Shown one piece after another: positions 50,701 through 63,988 of a DNA stretch of 64,000 nucleotides (position 1 is its first letter; the number at the start of each line of letters is the position of its first letter). Under the pieces are notes generated by a model. The model made no database searches. It was not told the DNA's origin and saw only the letters and a program-made list of their open reading frames with translations. The stretch is from Ridgeia piscesae. Taxonomy: Eukaryota; Annelida; Polychaeta; Sabellida; Siboglinidae. Both the position numbers and the translations under genes were made by a program. The stretch spans positions 438,501-502,500 of the forward strand of contig JAODUO010000112.1 of assembly GCA_025642075.2 (NCBI GenBank). Reading direction: 5' to 3'.

Positions 50701-50988
50701 GTAGCGGAGCAGATGAGATTAAAGAAAACGCATGAAACCCTGCCTAGACCCGATCATTTGCACCACATTCTCGAGGACTTCCTCACGTTGTGGGATGCAC
50801 CAAAAAATCACCACCTCCCACTACGACGCTTCCTAGAGACTGTCCTGGACCGAGATCTCCGAACCTTCTATGCCTCCGACTGTTTTGAGATGGCCATGCT
50901 CCACCAGATGGTGCCACTGTACTGCCAGCAGCACTATCTCTCTGGACGCGGCATCATCAGGGCGGAGCCTCACTTTCAACAATCCTAG
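32520..50988 (+). CDS. FOXRED2: FOXRED2-like FAD oxidoreductase, right paralog (intact)
   Basis: Nine coding exons: 32551-32722, 33165-33492, 35686-35816, 37198-37318, 38104-38343, 40108-40271, 42179-42344, 42723-42961 and 50705-50988; 5' UTR from the acceptor at 32519. They total 1845 nt, 614 residues plus stop, in frame throughout. The vertebrate protein (ERFAD) is an ER-lumenal FAD enzyme in ER-associated degradation. Visible in order: signal peptide (residues 1 to about 18), FAD motif [18 protein letters not shown] and [10 protein letters not shown], second motif [50 protein letters not shown]. It ends AEPHFQQS, about 70 residues shorter than vertebrate orthologues as I recall them, with no ER-retention tetrapeptide. 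Introns 2, 6 and 8 carry minisatellites touching the acceptors. Intron 8 (7.7 kb) is swollen by transposons. Confidence 0.93.
33165..33492 (+). CDS. FOXRED2: FOXRED2 right, exon 2
   Basis: 328 bp with the diagnostic SINKRHTG and [10 protein letters not shown] block. The encoded protein is identical to the left paralog. Donor GTAGGT; the frame closes at TAG inside the donor if the intron is retained. Confidence 0.93.
33590..33660 (+). mobile_element. SINE 3' tail in intron 2 (right)
   Basis: CTGAGAGCAATG, ATTGATTGGATGCTATATAAA and ATT triplets; inverted counterpart of 17325-17398. It predates the duplication. Confidence 0.5.
33963..35716 (+). repeat. 57-bp minisatellite at 3' end of intron 2 (right), carrying acceptor and donor-like sites
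   Basis: About 31 units. Each has TGTGTCAG, a 26-base exon-3-like piece and GTAAGRT. Blocks of variants differ from the left array: about six ATGCCTCTTGTTG units first, then mixed ATGTCTCTTG units with some 3-base-short versions and GTCCGTACAGTG variants. Different block order in the two arms shows independent turnover. Confidence 0.95.
35686..35816 (+). CDS. FOXRED2: FOXRED2 right, exon 3
   Basis: 131 bp from the last TGTGTCAG acceptor of the 57-bp array. [16 protein letters not shown] to LILG, donor GTAAGTCG. The Ser-Lys codons AGTAAG inside the exon are the same sequence that forms a donor-like site in every upstream repeat unit. Confidence 0.87.
37198..37318 (+). CDS. FOXRED2: FOXRED2 right, exon 4
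   Basis: 121 bp completing [10 protein letters not shown]. Acceptor TTGTCCAG, donor GTGAGA. Confidence 0.92.
38104..38343 (+). CDS. FOXRED2: FOXRED2 right, exon 5 (divergent exon)
   Basis: 240 bp. The flanks [15 protein letters not shown] and IVCFGFQFD match the left copy; the central 50 or so residues differ strongly (for example [20 protein letters not shown] here) with no indel. Acceptor TTGTAG, donor GTGAGG. Confidence 0.92.
39984..40019. repeat. 12-bp perfect hairpin upstream of exon 6
   Basis: GGGGGGCCAGTA and its exact complement TACTGGCCCCCC flank a 12-base loop in right intron 5, 88 bases from the acceptor. Absent from the left paralog. Confidence 0.7.
40108..40271 (+). CDS. FOXRED2: FOXRED2 right, exon 6
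   Basis: 164 bp, [20 protein letters not shown] and [12 protein letters not shown]. Acceptor TTATGCAG; a perfect hairpin lies 88 bases upstream (39984-40019). Confidence 0.92.
40681..40870 (-). repeat. Inverted copy of intron 7 segment, placed before the intron 6 array
   Basis: Matches 42435-42660 (intron 7) in reverse complement: shared TATCAAGTCACTGGGAA, CAGTGATCACAGCA and a TTGAGTTGAAGTGATGCA stretch. The array and exon 7 therefore lie between inverted copies of about 190 bp. The left paralog has only the intron 7 copy (about 4960-5165). A stray 57-bp unit fragment (TTTGCCCCCACAGCTTC) lies at about 40648. Confidence 0.75.
40873..42178 (+). repeat. 57-bp minisatellite in intron 6 (right), carrying splice acceptors
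   Basis: About 23 units with TTTGCCCCCACAGCTC (or CCCC variant), directly abutting exon 7. The last two units carry the variant GTGAAGTTACCCTGATGGG, also seen in the unit next to exon 7 in the left copy, so the exon-proximal end is the oldest or most stable part of the array. Confidence 0.95.
42179..42344 (+). CDS. FOXRED2: FOXRED2 right, exon 7
   Basis: 166 bp, [20 protein letters not shown] and [20 protein letters not shown]. The acceptor TTTGCCCCCACAG is the last of about 23 copies in the upstream array. It contains the C that is missing in the left copy. Confidence 0.92.
42723..42961 (+). CDS. FOXRED2: FOXRED2 right, exon 8
   Basis: 239 bp, [20 protein letters not shown] to [13 protein letters not shown]. 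Acceptor TTGAGCAG, donor GTCAGT. Confidence 0.92.
43385..46436 (+). mobile_element. Broken LINE with RT domain, in intron 8 (right)
   Basis: Plus-strand non-LTR element with many frameshifts and stops. Readable pieces in order: endonuclease YLMGDFNIN near 43480; [16 protein letters not shown] near 44570; KHQHGFRS near 44665; [10 protein letters not shown] at about 45020, the RT catalytic motif; [12 protein letters not shown] near 45260; and a C-terminal part with [14 protein letters not shown] near 46265. The motifs suit a Jockey/CR1-group LINE. It contains a later insertion (45498-46031). It is absent from the left paralog. Confidence 0.85.
45498..46031. mobile_element. 534-bp MITE with TTAA target duplication, nested in LINE
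   Basis: Flanked by TTAA at 45494-45497 and 46032-46035. The termini are inverted repeats: AGAGATACTCCGGTCAGGGA at the left, AGGGATACTCCAGTCAGTGA read inward from the right. Inner inverted repeats contain GGGCGCTGCCATCTTG and GCACCAGTGACGTAA. Removing the element and one TTAA restores the LINE reading KHALRIINK. TTAA duplication is typical of piggyBac-type transposition. No transposase. Confidence 0.9.
46437..47475. other. Intron 8 sequence, no gene
   Basis: AT-rich, with a short GT-rich tract near 46875-46940 and about four units of a 16-bp repeat (GAGTGTCCAGGGT type) at 47158-47223. Confidence 0.5.
47476..50012. mobile_element. 2.5-kb non-autonomous element with GACCATGGTCGACC terminal arrays
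   Basis: Left end ACCCAGGCGAAA, right end TTTCGCCTGGGT (exact 12-base inverted termini). Next to each end are arrays of near-palindromic units of GACCATGGTCGACC and ACGGTCGACCATGG type (47490-48090 and 49800-50000). The 1.7 kb interior is AT-rich with no transposase-like frame. No target-site duplication is clear. A smaller MITE (49107-49358) sits inside. It looks like a non-autonomous DNA transposon with subterminal tandem repeats. Confidence 0.65.
49107..49358. mobile_element. 252-bp MITE, TA-flanked, rich in AACGTT
   Basis: Termini CCCAGATAGCATGGAAACGT and its inverted counterpart (CCATGCTATCTGGG at the right end), flanked by TA on both sides. The interior repeats AACGTT/AACGTTT motifs in both orientations and could fold along its length. 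No coding capacity. Confidence 0.8.
50160..50695 (+). repeat. 52-bp-type minisatellite before exon 9 (right)
   Basis: About nine or ten units with landmark CACATGTATCAGTGGTACC, more degenerate in its 5' half and nearly identical in the last few. It ends in a partial unit that passes straight into TTTTGTAG, the exon 9 acceptor. Counterpart of 2868-3045. Confidence 0.88.
50705..50988 (+). CDS. FOXRED2: FOXRED2 right, exon 9 (terminal)
   Basis: 284 bp from acceptor [28 protein letters not shown] to AEPHFQQS and stop. It lies 7.7 kb from exon 8 because of inserted elements. Confidence 0.92.
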
Positions 50989-51261
50989 GACTCTAAGTTT
51001 GACACAGCTACTGTGTGAGAAAGATATTTTTATCGTTGCTGAATGATTATTGGTTCAACTTAAGAGCAAACATTTAGTAGGAGAAGGAATCAGCAGAATT
51101 ATTTTATAGAGTCCACATTTCATTGTATGTTATACCAAATCAGACTGTATAAAACCTATATTTTGTTGTAATTCAGTTGCCATTGTGTCGAAAATCACCT
51201 GGACAAAATATGTTTAACATTTCCATTGTGATGAGATACTTTTATAAGATAGTGCTCAAAA

Positions 51262-51267
51262 ATTAAA
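51262..51267 (+). promoter_or_regulatory. Candidate poly(A) signal (ATTAAA), right FOXRED2
   Basis: 274 bases past the stop codon, at the position aligned with AATAAA of the left copy. A further AATAAA lies near 51525. Confidence 0.35.
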
Positions 51268-51768
51268 ATGTGTCAATGGGATTCAAACATTTCGGTTTGC
51301 CATATGTCTTTCTGATCAGTGACAAGGGATTTTGACAATGTCCTGGAATGTGACTTCTCTTTATCCACTAGCTGACCCTAGTGGTAGCTGCAGTAGAGAA
51401 TTGTCATAAGGTTAGTCACATCATAGGTTTTACAGTCTCTAAGTATTTTGACTATCACACAGTAAGTTCAATCATCATCTATTGCTGGTAGAAAAATGGC
51501 TGCAGGAGTGACACTGTGACACGTAATAAATGATGTTATGACAGATTGATGCTAATAATAATGTTGCCTGATAAAAATGATTGCATGTGTTTTGTTGGCA
51601 GTTTGCAAAGTGATGAGACTGTCTTGTACAATATTTCTTGAAATTACATTTGTTTGACATCAGCTAATACTATTGATTTAAGGACTTGAAGCATCATAAG
51701 TTTTAATTTTCACATCACTTCAAGATCTTAAATTTCTTTTTACCTATAGAGGCTTTCATCTGAATGTT

Positions 51769-52478
51769 TCACGTTGACAACTTATGATGAATGACATCAT
51801 CGTACACATGGGGTAGCTCGTAATTGACCTCGTTCATTGGTGTCTTTGTCTTTCTGATCCAGATGACTTCCTTTATTTGTCGGGTTCTTCTGTTTGGCTC
51901 TTTATCGGGATTTTTGCTCCCTCCCAGTCTATGATGTCATTTTCAGTCACTGCATGGTCTGTTTGGGTGGATTTGTTGAAGTTAGACATTAAGCTTTTTC
52001 CGTCTCCTTGTGTATTTCTCATTGTTCGTGTTGTCTATGTCCTTCCTTTGTTCGTCCAGTTGTCTTTTCAGTAGTCTGCCTGTCTCTCCAATATACTTGA
52101 CACCACAGTTCTTGCCTGGTATCACGTACACCAGCTCACCTGCTGCAAGCTCGACCTTGTCTTTTGGATGTACCAGCAGGCACCTGAGGGTGGTGTGGGG
52201 ACGCATGGTTGTCGCAACTCCATACTTCTTCATTACTCGGTGTAGTCTTTCCAAGACTCATTCCACATATGGGATAACCATTTGACTCCTGTAGTCTTTG
52301 TTCTTTGTCTTACTGTTGGTATTTTTCTTCTCGTTTGTGTTGTCTGGGACCTTTTCAAGGCCCAGGATCGAAAACCACATACTCTTAAGGCTCCTCTCAG
52401 GTGTTTCATCTCTTCCTTCTTGTCCCCCCCCCCTCCTCTAGGGTTAGCATCTATATACCACAGTTTCATGACTTGCAT
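51769..52478 (-). mobile_element. Penelope-like retroelement fragment with GIY-YIG endonuclease
   Basis: Minus-strand translation gives EEMKHLRGALRVCGF (linker after the RT), then YVIPGKNCGVKYIGETGR followed by LLKRQLDEQ, the GIY-YIG signature of Penelope-like elements, then frameshifted IIDWEGAKI, IKEVIWIRK and YELPHVYDDVI, ending near 51770. The reverse transcriptase itself is absent. The 5' edge of the fragment is also found in the central repeat at 24507. Confidence 0.85.
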
Positions 52479-53490
52479 CCTTTAAATGTGTACTGCAAAA
52501 TGTCTTCACACAATTTGTATTCGGATTTCTAAATACTCATGGTTATAAATGTACTTTTGTTGGTAAATCCATCTGTTGCTGCTTACATAACTGAGGCAGT
52601 TGTTCTGACTGCTGGTACACATTCCAACTTTATGCATATAATAAACTATGAATGGGCTATTTTTAATGTGACATTGTGTCGCATCATAATGATACTCGAG
52701 GCCAGAATATCAGATGTTGTTTCTCTCTCAGATGTTCAGGCCTTTAAACATGGCTTTATACAGGATCAAATGTTTGCCAGTCAAAACATGCTGTGCTTAC
52801 AGATTCATTAGAGTCGTATAATGACAATAATGATGTTTTCAAATAATGAATCATTGTTAGTCTTTTGAAAATCTGCTCCATAGCTGCAACTATGTTGTTT
52901 TGCTAAATGTACTGTGTAACTGAGAGCTATGGTACTAGAGAGATGCAAGGACAATGTGATTACTGACAATAAGTCTGTTGCGAGTGTAGTCAATATTAAT
53001 GGATTCAGAACATATACATACTGTATATTATATGTAATATATAGATATATAATTATATATGTATGTATATAATATTAATTTATATATATATATATATATG
53101 TATTTGGACAGACACGACCATGCAAGACATGGCACAAGTGTTGTTAAGATTTTACTGTGAACCTTGGTTGGAGTTTACAAATAATATATTTTAGCAAAAT
53201 GTATCGCAGTTAATATGTCTGAAATAAAAAGCTGTACATTCAAGGTGATCAGTTGCTGTATTTTCTATGGGGGATACAACACTTGTGGATAGTTCACAAT
53301 ACGCTACTCAAGGATACAGTAAACTAGTAGCAGTATTCTTGTAACAGATCATTTTCATCAATATCAAATCTCAGTTTGGGACGTTAGAGAATCACTGAGG
53401 ACAAAAGCATTGAATTTTTTTTTGAAAAATGCTGAATTTTGTTGAATGATACCATATATGACTATAACGTTGAAACAATATATATTAACA
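52430..53490 (+). repeat. Dispersed repeat, copy 3 (outer right)
   Basis: Mirror partner of 690-1530 and direct relative of 24570-25480. It ends close to a short (CA)n tract (53487-53509), where similarity with the left arm stops. Confidence 0.75.
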
Positions 53491-53754
53491 CACACACACA
53501 CACACACGCACTATAGTGTAATCAGTGTTCCAAATGATCAGTGCCACCGTGATAAATGGCATAAAAGGACGTTCCTATATGTCGGGCAGAAATACCAACA
53601 ACTTATGGAGGTGGTACGTCGAGGATATCTGAAAAATTAGACAATCCATCGGCGATGCCTTTTATATAGACATATAATAGAGAGAGCATATGACCAATGA
53701 AGAAGTTAAGACATATGCTGTTTACCAAGAGACCGAATGGCACGTGTAACTATG

Positions 53755-53961
53755 TGGTAGGTGCCTGAAGGTGGTACCAGAAAGCGAGGAATGCCAACTA
53801 AGATATGGCGCAAAACACTTAGTGAAGCCAGGCCTGGAAGAGCCGCAGAAGTGGAAAACAACTCGAATGAAGCTGAAGAAGTTAAGAAAGATCGTAGGCC
53901 TGTTATACTGAAAACGCTGGTCACCCGATTTTCCGAAAGGAACAGGAGGAACAAAGTCTAA
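53755..53961 (+). mobile_element. Possible retroelement C-terminal scrap
   Basis: An open frame of 66 residues with TRKRGMPTKIWRKTLSEA and a tail LVTRFSERNRRNK. The order of a basic GRP-type motif followed by a DR-rich tail resembles the C-termini of LINE polymerases. No other domain is present. Confidence 0.4.
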
Positions 53962-55019
53962 GTAAGTAGAACGTCGCTGATGCTGACACGTACGTCTCCT
54001 GGTCCCCAGAGCAGGCCGTGACATCGGGGTGGGTTGGGGGAGTAGCGTTACAAAAAGTCGTTGCCTAACAGTAACTTCACATTTCAGATGCCTCTACGGG
54101 ATAGACGTAAAAGGGCACATCCAAAAATAGATCAAGGAAACCAATTTAAAGGTCCAGGGGCTATGTTCCCCCTTGATGCATGCGCCTACGTTCATGGTGA
54201 TTTGTTCTTGTAATAAGCTACAGAGTACTAGGTTAGTACAAGACACTTCAGACAATGTCACAGGTCTATACGTAGGTATGTTTACATCAATGTTGGAACA
54301 AAACCTTTTATTTATTATTCTATGTTACGCGCCGTAATTGAAATTACTTTACAATATAACGACATTCAGCGGTTCATCTCGGCTACAATTGTTCCGTCTA
54401 CAAAAGCTCCTTACTGTCGGGTAGTGTTAAGCCAACTTTGTAGTCGGTGTTGAGCAAACCCATTTTGTGGGCATATCGCTTCTTTAGTGTTCACTCGTGA
54501 GAAACAACCAATTTGTCGGAAGGAATACGAATAGTTAAGAACTGGTGTATTGTTTCACAGTAGTGTCGCCATATTTGGCTTCTTCGTTTGTTCAGAGACG
54601 ATGCATTGTTCATCACATCTTCGCCCCGTTCGTCTGCTCGTTTTCTAGTTGCTGTATAAATTGTTCTGATGGTCCAGCGCGGTCCCGCGATCTGTTGTCT
54701 TGCCAACTCTATTTGCAATGTCCAAACAATTTTCTCTTCGTTTTCACGATATAGTTATAAACTATTACATACATTATATCGAACATATTGTGTTCTCTTC
54801 CTAAGATGTAAGACGTTTAATTATCTATAAATTATCTTCTAGCAACGGTGTGCCCTTATCGACACACCTTGGTCACAAAACAGCAATAAGCGCCTGATAC
54901 ATTCGGTAGTGTCAATGGAGATGGATCCGTTATAGCATATAGACCACACTCACACATACACGCACACACATGCATACACAACACATAAATGATCCGTCTT
55001 TCTGCCTGCCTCCCTGCCT
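53962..55019. other. No feature recognised
   Basis: A 75-residue open frame on the minus strand (54491-54718) has no recognisable domain. A small CA-rich stretch lies near 54950. Confidence 0.4.
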
Positions 55020-55465
55020 TTCCCTCTCCTTATATCTATGTTTTATGTTCCGAACAACTGATTTACCCATTAAATGTAAGAATATTGAAAGACATTGTAT
55101 ATTTGGTAATTTGAAACGATGTAGGTATTATGAGCTACTTGTTGAGTCGAAGATAGTTTGGCGCCCGTGTGTGCAAGCCGTGCATGACGAAGACGTTATC
55201 CTTGCATAGATACATTCATACAGACGCAAGCTCAATTTATAGTTTGATATCACAAAAAACAGCTGAACGTTTTCAACAGGATGTGTGCACACAACATGTA
55301 GTGTTTTTCAATATTCTTACCTGTCATGGGTAAAGTAAATCAATTATTCGGAACATAAAACACATATATATATATATATGTTTAATGTTCTGAATAACAA
55401 ATTTTTATCCCCTTGACAGGTAATAATATTGAAAAACACTGTTTATGTGGTAATATACATGTGTT
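55020..55465. repeat. Inverted repeat with a third direct copy
   Basis: 55295-55365 and 55380-55450 are inverted copies (shared ATATTGAAAAACACT and ATGTTCYGAATAA) separated by a TA tract. A related direct copy lies at 55045-55115. It resembles a foldback element or MITE remnant. Confidence 0.6.
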
Positions 55466-55469
55466 GTGT

Positions 55470-55471
<2 letters not shown>

Positions 55472-55522
<51 letters not shown>
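55472..55522. repeat. (TA)n microsatellite
   Basis: TA dinucleotide tract. Between here and 56140 are several degenerate ATTACATTATCGGGCA-like units (about 55735-55845). Confidence 0.8.
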
Positions 55523-55525
<3 letters not shown>

Positions 55526-56137
55526 GGAGCACATTCACGTGTATTACTCAAAACCGTGACCTGTTGGGACAACTGTAACTTCAGATTTGGAATCAGTATA
55601 TTGGGTTTAATATAAAATACTACTTTTATTCCACTAGCAAAAATTGCAGCATTGCAAAATAGACGAAATAGACAACATGGACTAAATCCAAGACCTCAAA
55701 GAAATCCACGAAAACGTCCACATGAAATTTGTGTGTAATTACATTATCGACTAAAATGATTACACTATCGGGCATGTCCTGTATTACATTATCCGATGAT
55801 TGTAAGACATCATCGGGCTATTATTATATCATCGGGCAAAGACACAGCCACAAATAAAACACTTCTGAAGAAACATCTTTTTAGATTAGCATTTCTGTGA
55901 CGTGATCATGTGGACTTTAATTACATACATTTATCCATAAGTTATACAATTTATATCACATAATTATTACGCAATTAGTATCATTATTAGCATTTTAGTA
56001 TGATAATTTTTATGTCAGATTAGCTATGTTATTAATAATATACATTTTATTTTAGCATATTGAGGAATAATAAGTAGTGTAACGACTGTGTTATTTTATT
56101 TTACTGTTTCATGTATAGGCTTATATTTATAATGTTT

Positions 56138-56139
<2 letters not shown>

Positions 56140-56196
<57 letters not shown>

Positions 56197-56228
56197 TATA
56201 TATTATATTATATATATATATATATACT
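56140..56228. repeat. (TA)n microsatellite
   Basis: Long TA tract followed by interrupted TA. Downstream, 56300-56375 is a SINE-like tail (TAGCGCCTGAGAGCAATA, GGGCGCTATACAAATAAATT, ATT triplets). Confidence 0.8.
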
Positions 56229-56449
56229 ATGTATATATTTATTTTAATAATTTATCATCCATATATACATTAATTTATTCCAATTTCAGCTACTATTTGT
56301 ACATTTAGCGCCTGAGAGCAATACCATTGATTCGGGCGCTATACAAATAAATTGTATTATTATTATTATTATCGGGTGTTTGTATTACATTGTCTGGCGT
56401 CATTGGTTGTAACACGCGCCTACGCTGCTACCCAGTGGGCGTAGCGAGT

Positions 56450-61109
<4,660 letters not shown>

Positions 61110-61194
61110 CTGATAGAAGACATATATACTTATAAATATGCGGTAATATTATGATAAGCATAAATCAGAATCCTGTTCACAGTCCTGGATGTAT

Positions 61195-61410
<216 letters not shown>

Positions 61411-61648
61411 CAAAATATATATATTCAAAAGTAACATTATTGTACATTTTGTCGTTCATGTCTTAGTGTTCGTCGAGGTGAGCTGTTATACAGTCACTGA
61501 TGCATGACCTAGTGACGTAGCAACAGCGACACGTGCGTCATCAAAGTCACTGAGGCGTGTCGATTTACCGTTCTTCACAACTTGTGGCAAGTGTACAGCA
61601 ACCGTAACATAGGCGTATGTTCTGACGTGAGCAGACTCACTTGCATCT

Positions 61649-61720
61649 GGGGGTATAGCTCAGTGGCAGAGCATTCGACTGCAGATCGAGAGGTCACCAG
61701 TTCAACTCTGGTTGCCCCCT
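61649..61720 (+). tRNA. tRNA-Cys (GCA), copy 1
   Basis: 72 nt cloverleaf: acceptor GGGGGTA with TGCCCCC, D arm GCTC/GAGC, anticodon loop CTGCAGA (anticodon GCA), T arm ACCAG/CTGGT with loop TTCAACT. A TTTT stretch just downstream serves as Pol III terminator. No intron. Confidence 0.97.
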
Positions 61721-61977
61721 CTTTTAGTATTTTCATTTTCATCAGTAATTAACACAGCGCCATTGGTACACGCGCTGTGCTGTCCGGGTTTGGAGTGTAC
61801 ATTACAAACGTATCATGAAAATCCTAGTTCGTTGTTGAGTGTAGACGTAGTGGTAATTTTGTATCGCTAGTAGCTCATTTAAAAGCTATTTAATTGTATC
61901 ACCGTGATGATTATATGTGTCTGCTTCATGGACAATATGATAATAGGCTTATGCCATCATGCCGTACCACAAAAACT

Positions 61978-61999
61978 AGAATATATATATATATCCATT

Positions 62000-62068
<69 letters not shown>
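61978..62068. repeat. (TA)n microsatellite
   Basis: TA tract between tRNA units 1 and 2. Confidence 0.85.
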
Positions 62069-62070
<2 letters not shown>

Positions 62071-62159
62071 TAGGGTTATACATTGTGGATACAACGTTAT
62101 GATGTTATGCGGTATCACTGAAGTAGTCTTTTTCAGGACATTTTCGCCGTGAGAACAGT

Positions 62160-62374
62160 TCTATGATGGCACTGAGGGTGGTCACTTCTTGGTCACTGCC
62201 AGGGTGAACGTTGTCCTCAGTGGTTCTTTTACATGACAAACTGAGACGGGACCGACAGAAATGTGATTCTTCATTTCACGAAGTTGAGAGCCGGGTTTTT
62301 ACCTTAAATCAGGAATCGAAACTGGGCCGTCAGTGAGCCAAGAAGATGCCTAACCACTCCACTACCGCGCCTCT
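62160..62374 (-). mobile_element. tRNA-derived SINE
   Basis: On the minus strand the head reads GGCGCGGTAGTGGAGTGGTT with an A-box-like TAGTGGAGTGG and a B-box-like GTTTCGATTCC, followed by a non-tRNA body. It sits between tRNA units 1 and 2. The acceptor stem does not pair, so it is not a tRNA gene. Confidence 0.7.
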
Positions 62375-62665
62375 CGTGTTATGGTGGATGGGCAGTTTTG
62401 CTAGTAAAAAATAATTAGGTATTCGACACATTGATCCCCCATAATTAACCTTTTGCACCTGCCATCTTGCCGTTCGTGACTTAGTTTTCGACGAAGTGAC
62501 GTTTCACACGTTCACTGTGACTGAGTGACGTATTAACAGCGCCGCTGAAATGCGTCGTCAAAGTCACTGAAGCATGTCGGTTTCCCGTACTTTACAACTT
62601 GTGGCATTTCTTCAACATCCTGAACATTGGCGTATGTCTTGACGTGAGTGGCCGACCTAGCATCT

Positions 62666-62737
62666 GGGGGTATAGCTCAGTGGCAGAGCATTCGACTGCA
62701 GATCGAGAGGTCACCAGTTCAACTCTGGTTGCCCCCT
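62666..62737 (+). tRNA. tRNA-Cys (GCA), copy 2
   Basis: Identical over all 72 nt to copy 1, 1017 bases downstream, followed by TTTTTT. Confidence 0.97.
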
Positions 62738-63041
62738 CTTTTTTCAATTTCTTAATTAATTAACACAGTACTATTGCTGTTACACATGCTCTGCTGTACG
62801 AGTTTGTATTGCAGTTCCACAAAAGAGACCGAGGCATAGTTACAAATGCATAATGATGATCCTAGTTTTTTGTTGAGTGTAGACGCAGCAGTTTCTTTAT
62901 ATCGCCAGTAGCTCATTGAAACCTGTTTAACTGTATCACTGTGATAATTGTATGTTTCTAGTGATTTCGTAAATCACACTCTCCACGCTAGAATGCACTA
63001 CTTTGGTGTATCTGTGTTTAGTGTTTATTTACTTCTTGTCA

Positions 63042-63063
63042 GTCGGCCAGCCAGCCAGCCAGG

Positions 63064-63114
<51 letters not shown>

Positions 63115-63722
63115 ACAGCCAGCCAGCCAGGCAGCCAGACAGCCATACAGCCAGACAAGCAGCCAGCCAGCCAGACAGCCAGACAGACAGCCAGCCAGCC
63201 AGATAGACAGCCAGCCAGCCAGACAGACAGCCAACCAGCCAGCCAGGCAGGCAGCCAGACAGCCATACAGCCAGACAAGCAGCCAGCCAGCCAGACAGCC
63301 AGACAGACAGCCAGCCAGCCAGATAGACAGCCAGCCAGCCAGACAGACAGCCAACCAGCCAGCCAGGCACAGCCAGACAGCCATACAGCCAGACAAGCAG
63401 CCAGCCAGCCAGACAGCCAGACAGACAGCCAGCCAGCCAGATAGACAGCCAGCCAGCCAGCCAGACAGCCAACCAGCCAGCCAGGCAGGCAGCCAGACAG
63501 CCATACAGCCAGACAAGCAGCCAGCCAGCCAGACAGCCAGACAGACAGCCAGCCAGCCAGATAGACAGCCAGCCAGCCAGCCAGCCAGCCAACCAGCCAG
63601 CCAGCCAGGCAGGCAGCCAGACAGCCATACAGCCAGACAACCAGCCAGCCAGACAGACAGACAGACAGACAGATAGACAGCCAGACAGACAGACAGACAG
63701 ACAGATAGACAGCCAGCCAGCC
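63042..63722. repeat. CCAG/ACAG tetranucleotide array with 120-bp higher-order repeat
   Basis: About 680 bases of CCAG, ACAG, GCAG and ATAG units. The string ACAGCCATACAGCC recurs at about 63139, 63259, 63377, 63497 and 63621, giving five higher-order units of about 120 bp (118-124). Gln/Pro/Ala/Ser frames across it are artefacts. Confidence 0.92.
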
Positions 63723-63916
63723 CGCTCACATCGAAGTGTGTCATCAAAGTCACTGAAGCGTGTCGATTCGCCGTTCTTTATGTCATGTAGCATGTGTACA
63801 ACAACAATAACATTGACGTCTGTTCTGACCTGAGCGGACAATCTGACATCTGGGGCCGTGCAGAAAACATAGCATATCGTTTATTTAATTCTGAAGTAAA
63901 CGACAACTTCGCATGT

Positions 63917-63988
63917 GGGGGTATAGCTCAGTGGCAGAGCATTCGACTGCAGATCGAGAGGTCACCAGTTCAACTCTGGTTGCCCCCT
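63917..63988 (+). tRNA. tRNA-Cys (GCA), copy 3
   Basis: Identical 72 nt, 1251 bases after copy 2, followed by TTTT. Its immediate 5' flank differs: the short CATCTGGGG motif that precedes the other copies lies about 60 bases farther upstream. Confidence 0.97.

Noticed and set aside
54491..54718. 75-residue minus-strand open frame
   Set aside because: No domain, no splice or start support, not conserved in the window.
62300..62374. A further tRNA gene on the minus strand
   Set aside because: A- and B-box-like motifs are present, but the acceptor stem does not pair and the sequence continues into a SINE body.
62948..63676. 242-residue Gln/Pro/Ala/Ser-rich protein
   Set aside because: A translation of the CCAG/ACAG microsatellite; the reverse strand is open too.
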